Source of the DNA: an uncultured Bacteroidia bacterium
Lineage (GTDB): Bacteria; Bacteroidota; Bacteroidia; Bacteroidales; UBA932
Assembly (NCBI GenBank): GCA_902778105.1
Contig: CACYWN010000027.1
Location: 1-33,469, forward strand
Reading direction: 5' to 3'
DNA length: 33,469 nt
The position numbers were made by a program, and so were the translations under genes. Positions 19,142-28,852 of this stretch are shown here, one piece after another (within the stretch, counting starts at the first letter, position 1; each line of letters starts with the position of its first letter). The notes under the pieces are model-generated. The model saw nothing but the letters and a program-made list of their open reading frames with translations. It did not search any database and was not told the DNA's origin.

Positions 19142-22100
19142 ATGAAAAGGTTCTCCATATCCTTGTTGATGACGTGCCTGTTTTCTCTCTCCGTTTCCGC
19201 GCAGGAAGGAGAGGCGATCATAGGAAACCTCCATAGCCAGACTGCTTCGCTTTCCGTCCGTTCCCTGGTCCAGCAGGACAACGGAATGATCTGGTTCGGA
19301 ACCGACCGGAACCTGTACAGTTACGACGGGTACGACCTGCGGCCCCACGCCTGCCCAGACGGCCATATCCAAGTCAATGCGCTGCTCTGCATGTCCGACA
19401 AGCTTCTGCTCGGGACGAACGACGGTATGTATTCCTTCTGCCTGGAAAATTACGTGTATCACCGCGCCGCGCCCCTCGATAAGCAGATGATCCGGACCCT
19501 CCGGGTCTGTCAGGGGAATGTGTTTGTCGGTTCCGACGAGGGCTTATATCGGTATGACCCCGAAGTGGACACGGCAACCCGCCTGTTGGAGGGCGACATA
19601 TTCTCCTTGGTTGCCCATGGGGATTCGCTTTTTGTCGGAACGCAGGAAGGCGTTTCCCTCTACCGTCCGGATACCGGAACGATCACAGCCTTTTTCCGGC
19701 CGCATAAACTCGGAGCCCGGACCATGGCCATTTCGATCCTGCCGGACGGCGACCGGATATGGATAGGGACAGCGCGGGTGCTTTACTGCCTGGACATCCA
19801 TTCCGGCGAGGTCTTGGACGAGGCGCCGTTCATGATTCCCAAAATGCTCTGCAAAGACTGGGAAGGCCGTTTGCTGGTGGGTACCGACAACGGTCTGTAC
19901 AGCTATGATTCCTCCGGAAAACAGGAAAAGCTGCTTTCCAGCGTCACCTGGGTCTGTACCGAAGATGCTGACGGCAATCTCTGGTTCGGTACGGACGACG
20001 GGCTCAGGCCCATGTGGCAGCATCCGACGGTCCGGCCGGTGCGGGGGCTGCCGGACGAAGACAACGCCCATTATACGGATCTTTACCGCGACAGCAAGGG
20101 CCGCCTATGGCTGGCCGGTTCCGACGGCATCGTGCTGATGGAAGGCCAGGGCGTCTTGCGGCATTATACGATGACCGATCCCACGCACCGGATCCGGCAT
20201 AACCGAATCTGGAGGATCGTGGAGGACCGGGAGAACGGAAGCATGTATTTCGCCTCTGACGGCGGTATCCAGCATTATGACGGGCAAAGCGGGCAGATGG
20301 AGCAGGTCCCCATCGCCGGAAGCCATAACTGGGTCTATGACCTGATTCCTTTCCGGGGCGAACTGTGGGCCGCATCTTTCGACGGGCTTTACCGCCTGAA
20401 GCGGGACGGAACCGTGATCGGCCATTATGGACAGTCCGAGGGGCTCAGTTCCAATGATATCGCGCGGATCGTCATCGGGCGGCAGGGCATGATATGGGCC
20501 TTGACCCGCGACCAGCATCTGTTCCGGATCGATCCGGACACCCAGCATGTCATTCCCTCCGATACAGGCGTCGGGCGTCCTGACGACATCTGCGGTGACC
20601 GGGAAGGCCGGATCTGGGTGGTCGCCGGAAACAAGGTCCATCGGATTACGCCGGGAGGGAAGGACGATGGAGACCTCCGGACCATGACCTTCCATCCGGA
20701 TGACGAGATGGAGTCGTTCTGTCTGACCGACAGTGACGAGCGGATCTGGATCTGCACTTCCGAGGGCCTGTTCTCCGTCGGAAAGGAGGAAATGAATGTG
20801 TCCAGCCTCGGAACATACCGCCACTATTTCGGCCTTGAATTCGATGCTTCCACGAACAGTTTACTGCTCGGTTCCGTCGGCTCGGTGGACATCCTCCGCC
20901 TGGATGAACTCGACCTTGCCGAACAATCCCGCGAGCCGGTCATCCACCTCACCGGAATCCTGGTGAACGGATCACGGAAGATCGAACCCGGCAAGCTGGG
21001 AAAGGAGCGGCTGGTGCTTCCGGCCCGCCAGAACCATCTGGACATCTCCTTTTCCGATTTCGACTTCAACGACGAATTCCCGCACCGTTTCGAATATCGC
21101 CTGGAAGGCCGTTCATCGCTGATGCGCAGTCCTGTCGTGGGCAACAAGGTCACGCTTTCCGCCCTGCAGCCGGGACGTTACCGCCTCAGCGTGGCCCGGG
21201 CCGGCAACCTTTCCAACGCGACGGAGCTCCTTTCTTTCCGTATCCGTCCGTTCTGGATCTATTCCTGGTGGATGATCCTGGTTTACCTTCTGGTTATAGC
21301 CGCGACTGCCTTCGCCTTTATACGGCAGGCCGTCATGCGGCGCAACCTGTTGTTGGAGCGCCGCCAGCGGGATGAACTGCTGGCGCAGTCCCGTCAGAAG
21401 GAAGCCTTCTTCCAGGAGGTCGCCCACGAGTTCAAGACCCCGCTCAGCCTGGTTATCGGTCCGCTCGGCAAGATGATCCGGGAAGCGGGTCCGGACACCG
21501 ACCTGCAGAGCCTCAAGCTCGCCCAGGAAAATGCGACGAAACTCAGCTCGCTGATCCATCACACCATCGACTATTACAAGGATACCGACGGGGTGGCGGA
21601 CAGCCTGATCAGCACCGATGTGGAAATGGTGGACTTCGCCCGCAGCATCTTCGATTCCTATCGGGAAAAATATCCGAAGCACGAATTCATCTTCAACAGC
21701 AGCCATCCCGTGATTCCGGTGGAGGTGGATATCGTCAAGGTGGAGACCATCCTGAACAACCTGCTCTCGAACGCCTGCAAATATACGCCCGAGGGAGGCT
21801 CTGTCCTCCTGACCCTGGAACGGGACGACGAGGGACACCAGCTGATCGTCAAGGTGTCCGATACAGGCGTCGGCATTCCCGAAGACGAACTGCAATTCGC
21901 TTTCCAGCGTTATTTCCAGTCATCCCGCACCAAGAACAACGGTTATGACAGCACCGGCATCGGCCTGTCTGTCATCAAGAGCTATGTCGAGGTCCATGGG
22001 GGACGGGTGTCGATCTCATCCGATGAGAACGGTACCACATTCACGGTCCTGCTCCCTTGCCTTTCTGACCATACTTCCTTCCCGTCCACGGCGCCGGATG

Positions 22101-22876
22101 CGCCAGAGGATCCGGACAAGCCGCTGATCGCCATCGTGGACGACAACGCCCAGATATGCACCTTCCTGGAGAGCATCCTGAAGGAGAAGTACCGTTGTAT
22201 CAGTTCCCATAACGGCAAGAGCGGACTCAAGTTGTGCAAGGATGTCCTTCCGGACCTGATCGTCTCGGATGTCTTGATGCCTGTCATGGACGGATTGGAG
22301 ATGTGCCGGCAAATCCGCCAGTACGGTCCGCTCAGCACCGTCCCCATCATCCTGCTGACCGCCAAGGACGACAAGCAGACGGAGCAGCAGAGCATCGGTC
22401 TCGATATCGATGTCTTCCTGCCCAAACCCTTCGAAGTTCCGACCCTGACCGCCCGGGTGGACCAGCTGCTGGGCAACAAGAAGCGGATGGAACAGCGGTT
22501 GAGGATGGAGCTCCTGGCCACGCCGGAGCCTTCCCGCGAACTGTCGCAGGACGAACGCTTCCTGCGCAAGGTGACCCGTCTGGTCGAAGAGCATCTGGAC
22601 GATGCCGACCTTTCCGTCTCGCGCCTGTGCGAACTGGGCGAGTTCAGCGAGAAACAGCTTTATCGGAAACTCAAGCAGTTCACCGGCATGTCGGCTGTGG
22701 AGTACATCCGTTATATCCGGCTCAAGAAGGCCGCTCTGCTCCTGCAGAACGGCAACTACACTGTTTCCGAGGTGATGTACTCCGTCGGTTTCTCCAACGC
22801 TTCCTATTTCACCCGCACGTTCTCCGCCGCCTACAACATGACACCGTCGGATTATATGAAGTCCTTCAAGAACTAG
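19142..22876 (+). CDS. hybrid two-component system regulator (HTCS) of the PUL
   Basis: This 1244-residue protein combines sensor and regulator. A signal peptide (about 1-20, ending SVSAQ) precedes periplasmic beta-propeller repeats with recurring W-F-G-T-D and Y-S-Y-D motifs (to about residue 630). Next come a Y_Y_Y domain, one membrane segment (about 704-727, WMILVYLLVIAATAFAFI) and a histidine kinase with phospho-acceptor His762 in VAHEFKTPL. The ATPase N and G boxes are NLLSNACKYTPEGG, DTGVGIPED and GIGLSVIKSY. A receiver domain with Asp1043 in VSDVLMPVMDG and a C-terminal AraC-type DNA-binding domain complete it. ATG 19142 starts the signal peptide; the upstream in-frame ATG 19037 lies within the intergenic dyad region and is rejected. 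HTCS proteins bind a breakdown oligosaccharide in the periplasm and switch on their PUL. Confidence 0.95.
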   Translation: MKRFSISLLMTCLFSLSVSAQEGEAIIGNLHSQTASLSVRSLVQQDNGMIWFGTDRNLYSYDGYDLRPHACPDGHIQVNALLCMSDKLLLGTNDGMYSFCLENYVYHRAAPLDKQMIRTLRVCQGNVFVGSDEGLYRYDPEVDTATRLLEGDIFSLVAHGDSLFVGTQEGVSLYRPDTGTITAFFRPHKLGARTMAISILPDGDRIWIGTARVLYCLDIHSGEVLDEAPFMIPKMLCKDWEGRLLVGTDNGLYSYDSSGKQEKLLSSVTWVCTEDADGNLWFGTDDGLRPMWQHPTVRPVRGLPDEDNAHYTDLYRDSKGRLWLAGSDGIVLMEGQGVLRHYTMTDPTHRIRHNRIWRIVEDRENGSMYFASDGGIQHYDGQSGQMEQVPIAGSHNWVYDLIPFRGELWAASFDGLYRLKRDGTVIGHYGQSEGLSSNDIARIVIGRQGMIWALTRDQHLFRIDPDTQHVIPSDTGVGRPDDICGDREGRIWVVAGNKVHRITPGGKDDGDLRTMTFHPDDEMESFCLTDSDERIWICTSEGLFSVGKEEMNVSSLGTYRHYFGLEFDASTNSLLLGSVGSVDILRLDELDLAEQSREPVIHLTGILVNGSRKIEPGKLGKERLVLPARQNHLDISFSDFDFNDEFPHRFEYRLEGRSSLMRSPVVGNKVTLSALQPGRYRLSVARAGNLSNATELLSFRIRPFWIYSWWMILVYLLVIAATAFAFIRQAVMRRNLLLERRQRDELLAQSRQKEAFFQEVAHEFKTPLSLVIGPLGKMIREAGPDTDLQSLKLAQENATKLSSLIHHTIDYYKDTDGVADSLISTDVEMVDFARSIFDSYREKYPKHEFIFNSSHPVIPVEVDIVKVETILNNLLSNACKYTPEGGSVLLTLERDDEGHQLIVKVSDTGVGIPEDELQFAFQRYFQSSRTKNNGYDSTGIGLSVIKSYVEVHGGRVSISSDENGTTFTVLLPCLSDHTSFPSTAPDAPEDPDKPLIAIVDDNAQICTFLESILKEKYRCISSHNGKSGLKLCKDVLPDLIVSDVLMPVMDGLEMCRQIRQYGPLSTVPIILLTAKDDKQTEQQSIGLDIDVFLPKPFEVPTLTARVDQLLGNKKRMEQRLRMELLATPEPSRELSQDERFLRKVTRLVEEHLDDADLSVSRLCELGEFSEKQLYRKLKQFTGMSAVEYIRYIRLKKAALLLQNGNYTVSEVMYSVGFSNASYFTRTFSAAYNMTPSDYMKSFKN

Positions 22877-22895
22877 TAGACGGATATAGATATGG

Positions 22896-22929
22896 ATTGC
22901 CCCGGCTCCTTCCGAGGAGCCGGGGCAAT
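22896..22929. terminator. strong bidirectional terminator
   Basis: A 15-bp perfect stem (22896-22910 with 22915-22929, GC-rich core CCCCGGCTCCT) and a TCCG loop stand between the convergent stops of the regulator (22876) and the SusE-like gene (22954). T-rich bases follow on the plus side. It should end both transcripts. Confidence 0.85.
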
Positions 22930-22953
22930 TTGTCTGCCGCCGGAGCGGATTCC

Positions 22954-24069
22954 TTACTTCACGGCACTGATGGCGAGGTGCCAAGTGCAGTCCGCGGATT
23001 CGTAGTAGAACTTGAAGCGGTAGGTTCCGGGAGCGTCGATCTTGAAGTTGGCGTCGCCGCCCAGGACCTTTTTGGAAATGTCGTTATGGTAGATCTTGAT
23101 GTCCGATCCGTCACGCACGGTCAGGTCGGCGGCGCGCTTCGGGCCGAAGGTGAATCCCCAGTTGTCGTTGATGGACATGCGGAAGGTGCCGGAGGAATAG
23201 TCGGCGGTGCCGATCCAGGCGTTCTCTTCAGCATTGTACACCAGTTCGGGATTGCCGCCGAACCACCAGCCGCCCAGGCCGCAGAGGCGGACGGGGCCGT
23301 CCAGCTCGGTGATGGAATAGGTTCCGGTGTTCAGGTCGGCCCGCACATAGGCCAGCTGAGCCGGAGCCTCGATGGCGGCGCCGCCGACGGCCAGCGTGCC
23401 GCTGTTGTCACCCCAGGCGTTGCCTTCGTTCGTGCCGGCATAGGTGTACTCCAGGAAACGGACCTGATTGGATCCGGTGGACTTCATGTTCACCAGGCCC
23501 TGGTACTGCTTCCCACCGCTCTCCGTCTCCTCGATACCGTCGCGGTCCGGGTGGTTGTTGTTGAAGCTGCCCGAGACATAGAGCATGTTGATGCCCGTGC
23601 TGATACGTGCGATCTCGAATTTGAGAGTCACCGGTTCGGATTTCACCAGGTAATACCCGTCACCCATGGATGCCGTCACATAGCACGGCACATCGTGGAC
23701 GGAACCCTTGGCGAGGCCCAGGTTGCTTTCGCCGATCAGCTTGGCATAGAGTGTCTTGTAGTCGATGGAGTAACTGGTGGTGGTCACGCCGGACACCAGG
23801 CACATGTCCGGGTGGGTCTCGCTGGACATATAGATCGAATAGCTGACTTCGGTGGGAGCGCCGAAGTCCGCCTTGTCCCAGGAGAAGGTCACGACGGCGT
23901 TCGGGTCGTCATACTTCTTCTGCGAGACCTGGACGGTCGGCATGTCCTTCATCTTCGGAGAGACGAACTGGCTCTCCTGGGAAGTCTTGACAATTTCAAG
24001 TCCGTTGGGGTCGCAAGCCGCCAGCAGGATGGCGAATACCGGCAGCAAAGAATATCTGATTCGTTTCAT
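22954..24069 (-). CDS. SusE-like outer-membrane lipoprotein
   Basis: This 371-residue protein has a lipoprotein signal with lipobox LLAAC (Cys19). An N-terminal SusE-type Ig domain follows (VTFSWDKADFGAPTEVSYSI, then SIDYKTLYAKLIGE). Starch-binding-like beta-sandwich domains come next (LYVSGSFNNNHPD at about 170, CGLGGWWFGGNPELVY at about 280, ending YRFKFYYESADCTWHLAI). SusE/SusF-type proteins sit on the outer-membrane surface and bind glycan; they are not enzymes. ATG 24069 is used because it starts the signal peptide. The start lies 13 bases after the susD stop, so it is the last gene of the operon, followed by the hairpin at 22896-22929. The exact ligand is not visible; beta-1,4-galactan is inferred from GH53. 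Confidence 0.85.
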   Translation of the reverse strand: MKRIRYSLLPVFAILLAACDPNGLEIVKTSQESQFVSPKMKDMPTVQVSQKKYDDPNAVVTFSWDKADFGAPTEVSYSIYMSSETHPDMCLVSGVTTTSYSIDYKTLYAKLIGESNLGLAKGSVHDVPCYVTASMGDGYYLVKSEPVTLKFEIARISTGINMLYVSGSFNNNHPDRDGIEETESGGKQYQGLVNMKSTGSNQVRFLEYTYAGTNEGNAWGDNSGTLAVGGAAIEAPAQLAYVRADLNTGTYSITELDGPVRLCGLGGWWFGGNPELVYNAEENAWIGTADYSSGTFRMSINDNWGFTFGPKRAADLTVRDGSDIKIYHNDISKKVLGGDANFKIDAPGTYRFKFYYESADCTWHLAISAVK

Positions 24070-24082
24070 ACGTGTTTCTTTT

Positions 24083-25789
24083 TTAGTTGGCATAACCCGG
24101 TTTGTGGGAAAGGTTGCGGTTGGCCGTCAGCTCGGACTGCGGGAAGTCGAACACCAGCAGGTGCTGGGAGAATCCCTGTCCCTGGTAGCTGCCGCCCTTC
24201 CATCTCCAGAGGAAGTCTCCGGAATGGAACTGGTCCCAGCGGATCAGGTCGGAGCGCCGGAACGCCTCCCAGACAAGCTCCACGGCACGTTCGTTCTGGA
24301 CGTCCTCCAGCGTGCAGCTCGGCAGGGGGTCGACATGGGCGCGCTTGCGGATTTCATTCAGGTAGGGGAGGCCCTTGGCGGCCTGTCCGGCCATCACGCA
24401 GGCTTCGGCATAGTTGAGATAGATTTCGGCCAGGCGTATCACCGGATAGTCGATGCCGGCCTTTGCACTGGCGGAGCCGTAACTCTTGGCGGAGCTGGCG
24501 AATTCTTCGCGGGTCATGTCGTGCGGGATGTTGTTGAACTTGTAGAGGCTCCAACCCTGGGTGAATTCGGCCAGGTCGGTCATTTCTTCCTTGTGTCCCT
24601 TGATGTAGAACAATCCGGCACGGGCGTCCGTATAGTTATAGATACCGGTGTACTTGCCCTCGGCGTCATATCCTTCATCCGGAACGGTCACGCCGAAATA
24701 CTTGAAGACGTACTCGGAAGGGACGCGGATACCGGCCCAGCCGTCGGCGACACCCAGGCTGTACATCGGGTTGCCGTTCTCGTCCTTGTCGTCGGCGGCC
24801 TGGAAGCAGGATTGGGCCAGGAAGATTGTCCCGCCCCAGCCGTTCATGTTGATTTCGTCATAGTCGATGGCGAAGATCATTTCCTTCCGGGCTTCGGCAT
24901 TCTCTCCGTTGTCTCCGCGGAACAGGTCGGAGTACGTGTCGCAGAGTTCGTAGTTCAGCTTGAAGACTTCCTCGCAGGCGGCCATGCATTCCTCCCACAT
25001 CGCGGGACCCTTCTGCGTGACGTTGCCCTTGGCGTCCACGGTGTTCTTGTAAACCTGGGCATTCAGGTAGAGGCGGCTGAGCAGACCCCAGGCGGAACCT
25101 TTGTCCACCCGCGGATAGTTGGAACCGGCGGCCGGCATGTCGCTGCTGGCAACCAGGTCCTTCAGCTCGGACTCGATGAAGTCGAAGATCTCACCGCGGG
25201 ACTTCACTTCGGGAGAGGCGGAGCCGAATTCGGATTCCTCGGTCACGAACGGGCCGTCGCCGAAGGTGTCCATCGACATCCAGTACATGAAGGCGCGGAG
25301 GAAACGGGCCTCGGCGCGCAGTCCGTGGACCTTGGCGATCACGTCGGCGCTGCATCCGCGGGCATCCAGACGGTCATCCGTGGTCTGGCGGAGGAACTCG
25401 TTGGTGAAGGTGATGCCGTGCAGGGTACGGCAATAGAGCGCGTAGGAAGCGGCGTTGTCAGCCGTGGACCACGTATTCTTATTGATATCCTGGGTCCAGG
25501 AGTCCTTTTCCCAGTCGTTCTTGCAGGCGTCCGTGGAGCATTCCTGAACGCACCAGAAGGCGCGCATCAGCTCGGAGGCACCAGCGTCCTCGACCTGGAG
25601 GTCGGAGGTGTTGTTGAAGCAGCGGTAGATCTTGGCCAGGCCGGAAACATAGTTCGCATAGTCGCTTCCGTAAGCGTTCTCGGACGTGAAGTCATCCTCG
25701 TTGAAAGGATAGGCGTCCAGGTCGCGGACGCAGGAGGCTGCGAAGATGCCGGTCAGCAGAAGCAATGCAATATATAGGAACTTTTTCAT
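24083..25789 (-). CDS. SusD-like glycan-binding lipoprotein
   Basis: This 568-residue protein has a lipoprotein signal with Cys20 (GIFAASC). It shows typical RagB/SusD features: an N-terminal TPR-rich helical part (AEARFLRAFMYWMSMDTFGDGPFVTEE), PRVDKGSAWGLLSRLYLNAQVY, and the C-terminal block YPVIRLAEIYLNYAEA followed by LNEIRKRA and ERAVELVWEAFRRSDLIRW. It forms the lid of the SusC transporter and captures oligosaccharide at the cell surface. Start 25789 directly begins the signal peptide and lies 14 bases after the susC stop. It is the third gene of the GH53-susC-susD-susE operon. Confidence 0.95.
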   Translation of the reverse strand: MKKFLYIALLLLTGIFAASCVRDLDAYPFNEDDFTSENAYGSDYANYVSGLAKIYRCFNNTSDLQVEDAGASELMRAFWCVQECSTDACKNDWEKDSWTQDINKNTWSTADNAASYALYCRTLHGITFTNEFLRQTTDDRLDARGCSADVIAKVHGLRAEARFLRAFMYWMSMDTFGDGPFVTEESEFGSASPEVKSRGEIFDFIESELKDLVASSDMPAAGSNYPRVDKGSAWGLLSRLYLNAQVYKNTVDAKGNVTQKGPAMWEECMAACEEVFKLNYELCDTYSDLFRGDNGENAEARKEMIFAIDYDEINMNGWGGTIFLAQSCFQAADDKDENGNPMYSLGVADGWAGIRVPSEYVFKYFGVTVPDEGYDAEGKYTGIYNYTDARAGLFYIKGHKEEMTDLAEFTQGWSLYKFNNIPHDMTREEFASSAKSYGSASAKAGIDYPVIRLAEIYLNYAEACVMAGQAAKGLPYLNEIRKRAHVDPLPSCTLEDVQNERAVELVWEAFRRSDLIRWDQFHSGDFLWRWKGGSYQGQGFSQHLLVFDFPQSELTANRNLSHKPGYAN

Positions 25790-25803
25790 ATGCTTGGGCA
25801 TGA

Positions 25804-28800
25804 TTAGAAGTTAAGATTGACACGGAGGGTGTAGGCCCGGGAGCGGGGCGTGCCGCTGCCGTCGATGCCGTCCTGTCCGATTTCAGGATCGACACCGGGA
25901 TACTTGGTGATGAGTGCCAGGTTGTTGGCGGTGAAGGCGAGACGCAGGCGGGCGTTGCCGAAGACCTTCGGGAAGGTGTAGCCGACGTTCACGTCATCGA
26001 TCTTGAAGAAGGAGGCGTCATGCAGGAAGTAGTCCGAATAGCTCTGTGCGATCATGTTGGTGTTCGTCCATCCGGTCTTCTTGACGATGTTCCGGTAATT
26101 GTGCAGGGCGCTGTAGTTGATCCAGTCGTTGGCCACGGTGGAGTTGTTCTGGTGGTAGTTCCAGAAGGCCCAGTTGCCGGCGGAGCCGTGTGCGTTGAAG
26201 CCGAAGTCCCAGTTCTTGAAGGTGTACTTCAAGCGGAGGCCGTAGTAGAACGAAGGAAGCGGGCTCTTTCCGGTGAGGTAACGGTCGTTGTCCGTGATCA
26301 TTCCGTCGCCGTCGCGGTCCACGAAGGCGTTCTGGATCGGCTCGCCGTCGGCGTTGTAGGCCTGCTGATACAGGAAGAACGTCCGGGGGGCATAGCCTAC
26401 GCGATGCTGCTGGGAGTAACCGCCGGTACCGACGCCGATACCGCCCGTCTGGATATAGTAGTTTTCGTTGACGCTCTCGTCACCGACCGTCAGTTTCGTG
26501 AACTTCGTGTCCTGGAGGGTGAAGTTTGCGCCGATGCTCAGGCTGTGGATCCGGTTGCGGACCGGGTTGAAGTTGAGTCCGAGTTCGATACCCTTGTTGC
26601 TCATGCTGCCGATGTTGGTCAGGAGCTCGTTGGAGAAGTTGGCGCCCATCGGGATGAGAACGGTGTTCAGGAGGTCCTTCGTGTCCTTCTTATAGACATC
26701 GATGTTACCGGAAACCAGGTTCTTGCCGAACCCGAAGTCCAGACCGATGTTGGACGTGATGGTCTCTTCCCACTTGACATGCGGGTCATAGGCCCGGGGA
26801 GTGAGGTTGAAGGTGCGCCCGTCGGAACCCATATTGTACTTGTCCGTCGTGCCGGTGGAGAGATTGTAGTTGGCGATATAGGAATAGTTGGCGATGCCGC
26901 TCTCCTGGCCCGTGATACCCCAGCCGATGCGGAGCTTGAGTTCGTCCAGGTTCTTTGCGTTCTGCATGAAAGATTCTTCCTTGATGTTCCAGGCGAAGGC
27001 GGTGGAGGGGAACAGACCCCAGCGGTGCTCCGGCGCGAAACGGGAAGATCCGTCGTTACGCAGGGTGACGGTGAGCAGGTAACGGCTCTTGAAGGAATAG
27101 TTGAAACGGCCGTAGAACGACACGAGGAAATGCTCCTCACCGTGATTGTAGATGCTTCCGTAGAGGTCGTCCTTCTTCACGTTGATTCCTTTCGCCTCGT
27201 TGACGAAGTCGTCGTTGTAGTGCTGCTCGTTGTGGTTGAAATAATAGAAGTGCTCGTACGAGTAACCCGCCATCGCGTCGATGCGGTGTCCGTTGAAGTC
27301 GTGGTTGTAGTTGGCGAAGAACTCCAGCATGTCGTTCTTGTTGAAGCCGTCGCTGAGCGTGTAGAGACCGACCTTCGGGGCGACACCGTCGTTGATCAGG
27401 CCCCAATAGCCGGGCTTGCTGCGGCTCCAGTTGCTGTTCTTGCGGCGGTCCGTGCTTACGCGGAGGTTGAACTGCAGGTCTTCGAAGCCGTGGACCTTGT
27501 AGTTGATGATACTGCTCAGCGTCCAGCCCAGGTTGCGCGGTTTCTGGAGCGTGTTCTCGTACTGCATCGGATTCGTCGCGGCACCGGCGCCCGGGATGAG
27601 GTCGTCTCCGCGGCCCGTACCGACAATATAATAACCGTAGTTGGTATCATAGTCGATGGAACCGTCCGGGTTGGTGAAGTACACCGGGAGTGTCGGGTTG
27701 AAACCGGCGGCCGAGCTGTAGCTGGCGCTGCCCAGGTCGGAGATGGAGGTGTTGACCTTGGCGTTGAGGGTGATCTTTAGATGATCGTCCAGGAAGGTCG
27801 GCGTGAAGGTGGCGCTGAGGGTGGGGCGATGGCTCCAGGAACCGAGGGTCTGTCCCTGGCGCTGGAAGTAACCGAGAGAGACGCGGTAGGGCAGGTGGCC
27901 TTTGAAAGTCGTGCCGCTTATGCTCAGGTTGTGGGTCGATCTCTGGCCCATCTTGGTGACGAGGCTGATCCAGTCGGTATCGGCGTCGCCCATCAGGGCC
28001 TGTGCGGACTCCCAGGATCCGGGACGGTCGGCATACAGCTCCTTCATGAAGGCGCGGTACTCGGTGGCGCTCATCACATCCTCGCGGCCGATATAGTGGC
28101 TCGCGGTGACGGAACCGCTGTAGGAAACGCGCGGCTTGCTGCTGCCGCTGGGCTTCTTCGTCGTCACGAGGATAACGCCCGAAGCGGCACGGGACCCATA
28201 GATCGCGGCGGAGGAGGCGTCCTTCAGGACCGAGAAGGAGTCGATGTCGTCCGGGTTGATGGACGACAGGCTGTTGGAGCTGAGCGGAACGCCGTCCACC
28301 ACGATCAGCGGGTCGTTCGAGGCGTTCAGCGAGGAGATGCCGCGCATGCGCATGGTGCCGTCGGGCAGCACGAGCAGGCCGGAAACCTTGCCTTGGAGCA
28401 GTTCATGGCTGGAGGAAACGGCGCCGCGGTTGATTTCTTCGGCTTTGACCGCCGCCACGGAACCGGTCATGTCGTCCTTGCGGACCGTACCGTAACCGAT
28501 GACGACGACGTCTTCCAGTTGGATCTGGTCGTCGGTCAGGACGACGCGTCCGCGGGCGAATTCGGGATCGCCCGCCGCAAGTTTGCGGGTTTCGTAGCCG
28601 AGGCAGGAAATGGTCACCTCGGCATTACTCCCGGAAACGGTCAGGGTGAAGTTGCCGTCGACGTCTGTGGTGACACCTCGGTTGACCTTTCCTTCCTCGA
28701 ACAGGGCTGCGCCGATGATGGGCGTTCCACCAGCATCGACCACGACACCTTTGACGGTGCGCTGGCCACCCTGTGCATACATTGTTTGATTGCTGATGGC

Positions 28801-28842
28801 CAGCAATGCAAACGACAGGACTAGCAATAACAGTTTCTTCAT
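25804..28842 (-). CDS. SusC-like TonB-dependent transporter
   Basis: This 1012-residue outer-membrane transporter has a signal peptide ending in MYAQ. A CarboxypepD-regulatory-like domain follows (VKGVVVDAGGTPIIGA), then the SusC motif around LEDVVVIGYGTVRK. The plug domain includes LIVVDGVPL and SVLKDASSAAIYGSRAASGV. A long beta-barrel ends in the aromatic signature YTLRVNLNF. It imports oligosaccharides across the outer membrane using energy from TonB, with SusD as lid. ATG 28842 is chosen because the signal peptide begins there; the frame open to 28968 overlaps the GH53 gene. It starts 10 bases after the GH53 stop, so the two are co-transcribed. Confidence 0.95.
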   Translation of the reverse strand: MKKLLLLVLSFALLAISNQTMYAQGGQRTVKGVVVDAGGTPIIGAALFEEGKVNRGVTTDVDGNFTLTVSGSNAEVTISCLGYETRKLAAGDPEFARGRVVLTDDQIQLEDVVVIGYGTVRKDDMTGSVAAVKAEEINRGAVSSSHELLQGKVSGLLVLPDGTMRMRGISSLNASNDPLIVVDGVPLSSNSLSSINPDDIDSFSVLKDASSAAIYGSRAASGVILVTTKKPSGSSKPRVSYSGSVTASHYIGREDVMSATEYRAFMKELYADRPGSWESAQALMGDADTDWISLVTKMGQRSTHNLSISGTTFKGHLPYRVSLGYFQRQGQTLGSWSHRPTLSATFTPTFLDDHLKITLNAKVNTSISDLGSASYSSAAGFNPTLPVYFTNPDGSIDYDTNYGYYIVGTGRGDDLIPGAGAATNPMQYENTLQKPRNLGWTLSSIINYKVHGFEDLQFNLRVSTDRRKNSNWSRSKPGYWGLINDGVAPKVGLYTLSDGFNKNDMLEFFANYNHDFNGHRIDAMAGYSYEHFYYFNHNEQHYNDDFVNEAKGINVKKDDLYGSIYNHGEEHFLVSFYGRFNYSFKSRYLLTVTLRNDGSSRFAPEHRWGLFPSTAFAWNIKEESFMQNAKNLDELKLRIGWGITGQESGIANYSYIANYNLSTGTTDKYNMGSDGRTFNLTPRAYDPHVKWEETITSNIGLDFGFGKNLVSGNIDVYKKDTKDLLNTVLIPMGANFSNELLTNIGSMSNKGIELGLNFNPVRNRIHSLSIGANFTLQDTKFTKLTVGDESVNENYYIQTGGIGVGTGGYSQQHRVGYAPRTFFLYQQAYNADGEPIQNAFVDRDGDGMITDNDRYLTGKSPLPSFYYGLRLKYTFKNWDFGFNAHGSAGNWAFWNYHQNNSTVANDWINYSALHNYRNIVKKTGWTNTNMIAQSYSDYFLHDASFFKIDDVNVGYTFPKVFGNARLRLAFTANNLALITKYPGVDPEIGQDGIDGSGTPRSRAYTLRVNLNF

Positions 28843-28852
28843 ATCAGATAGA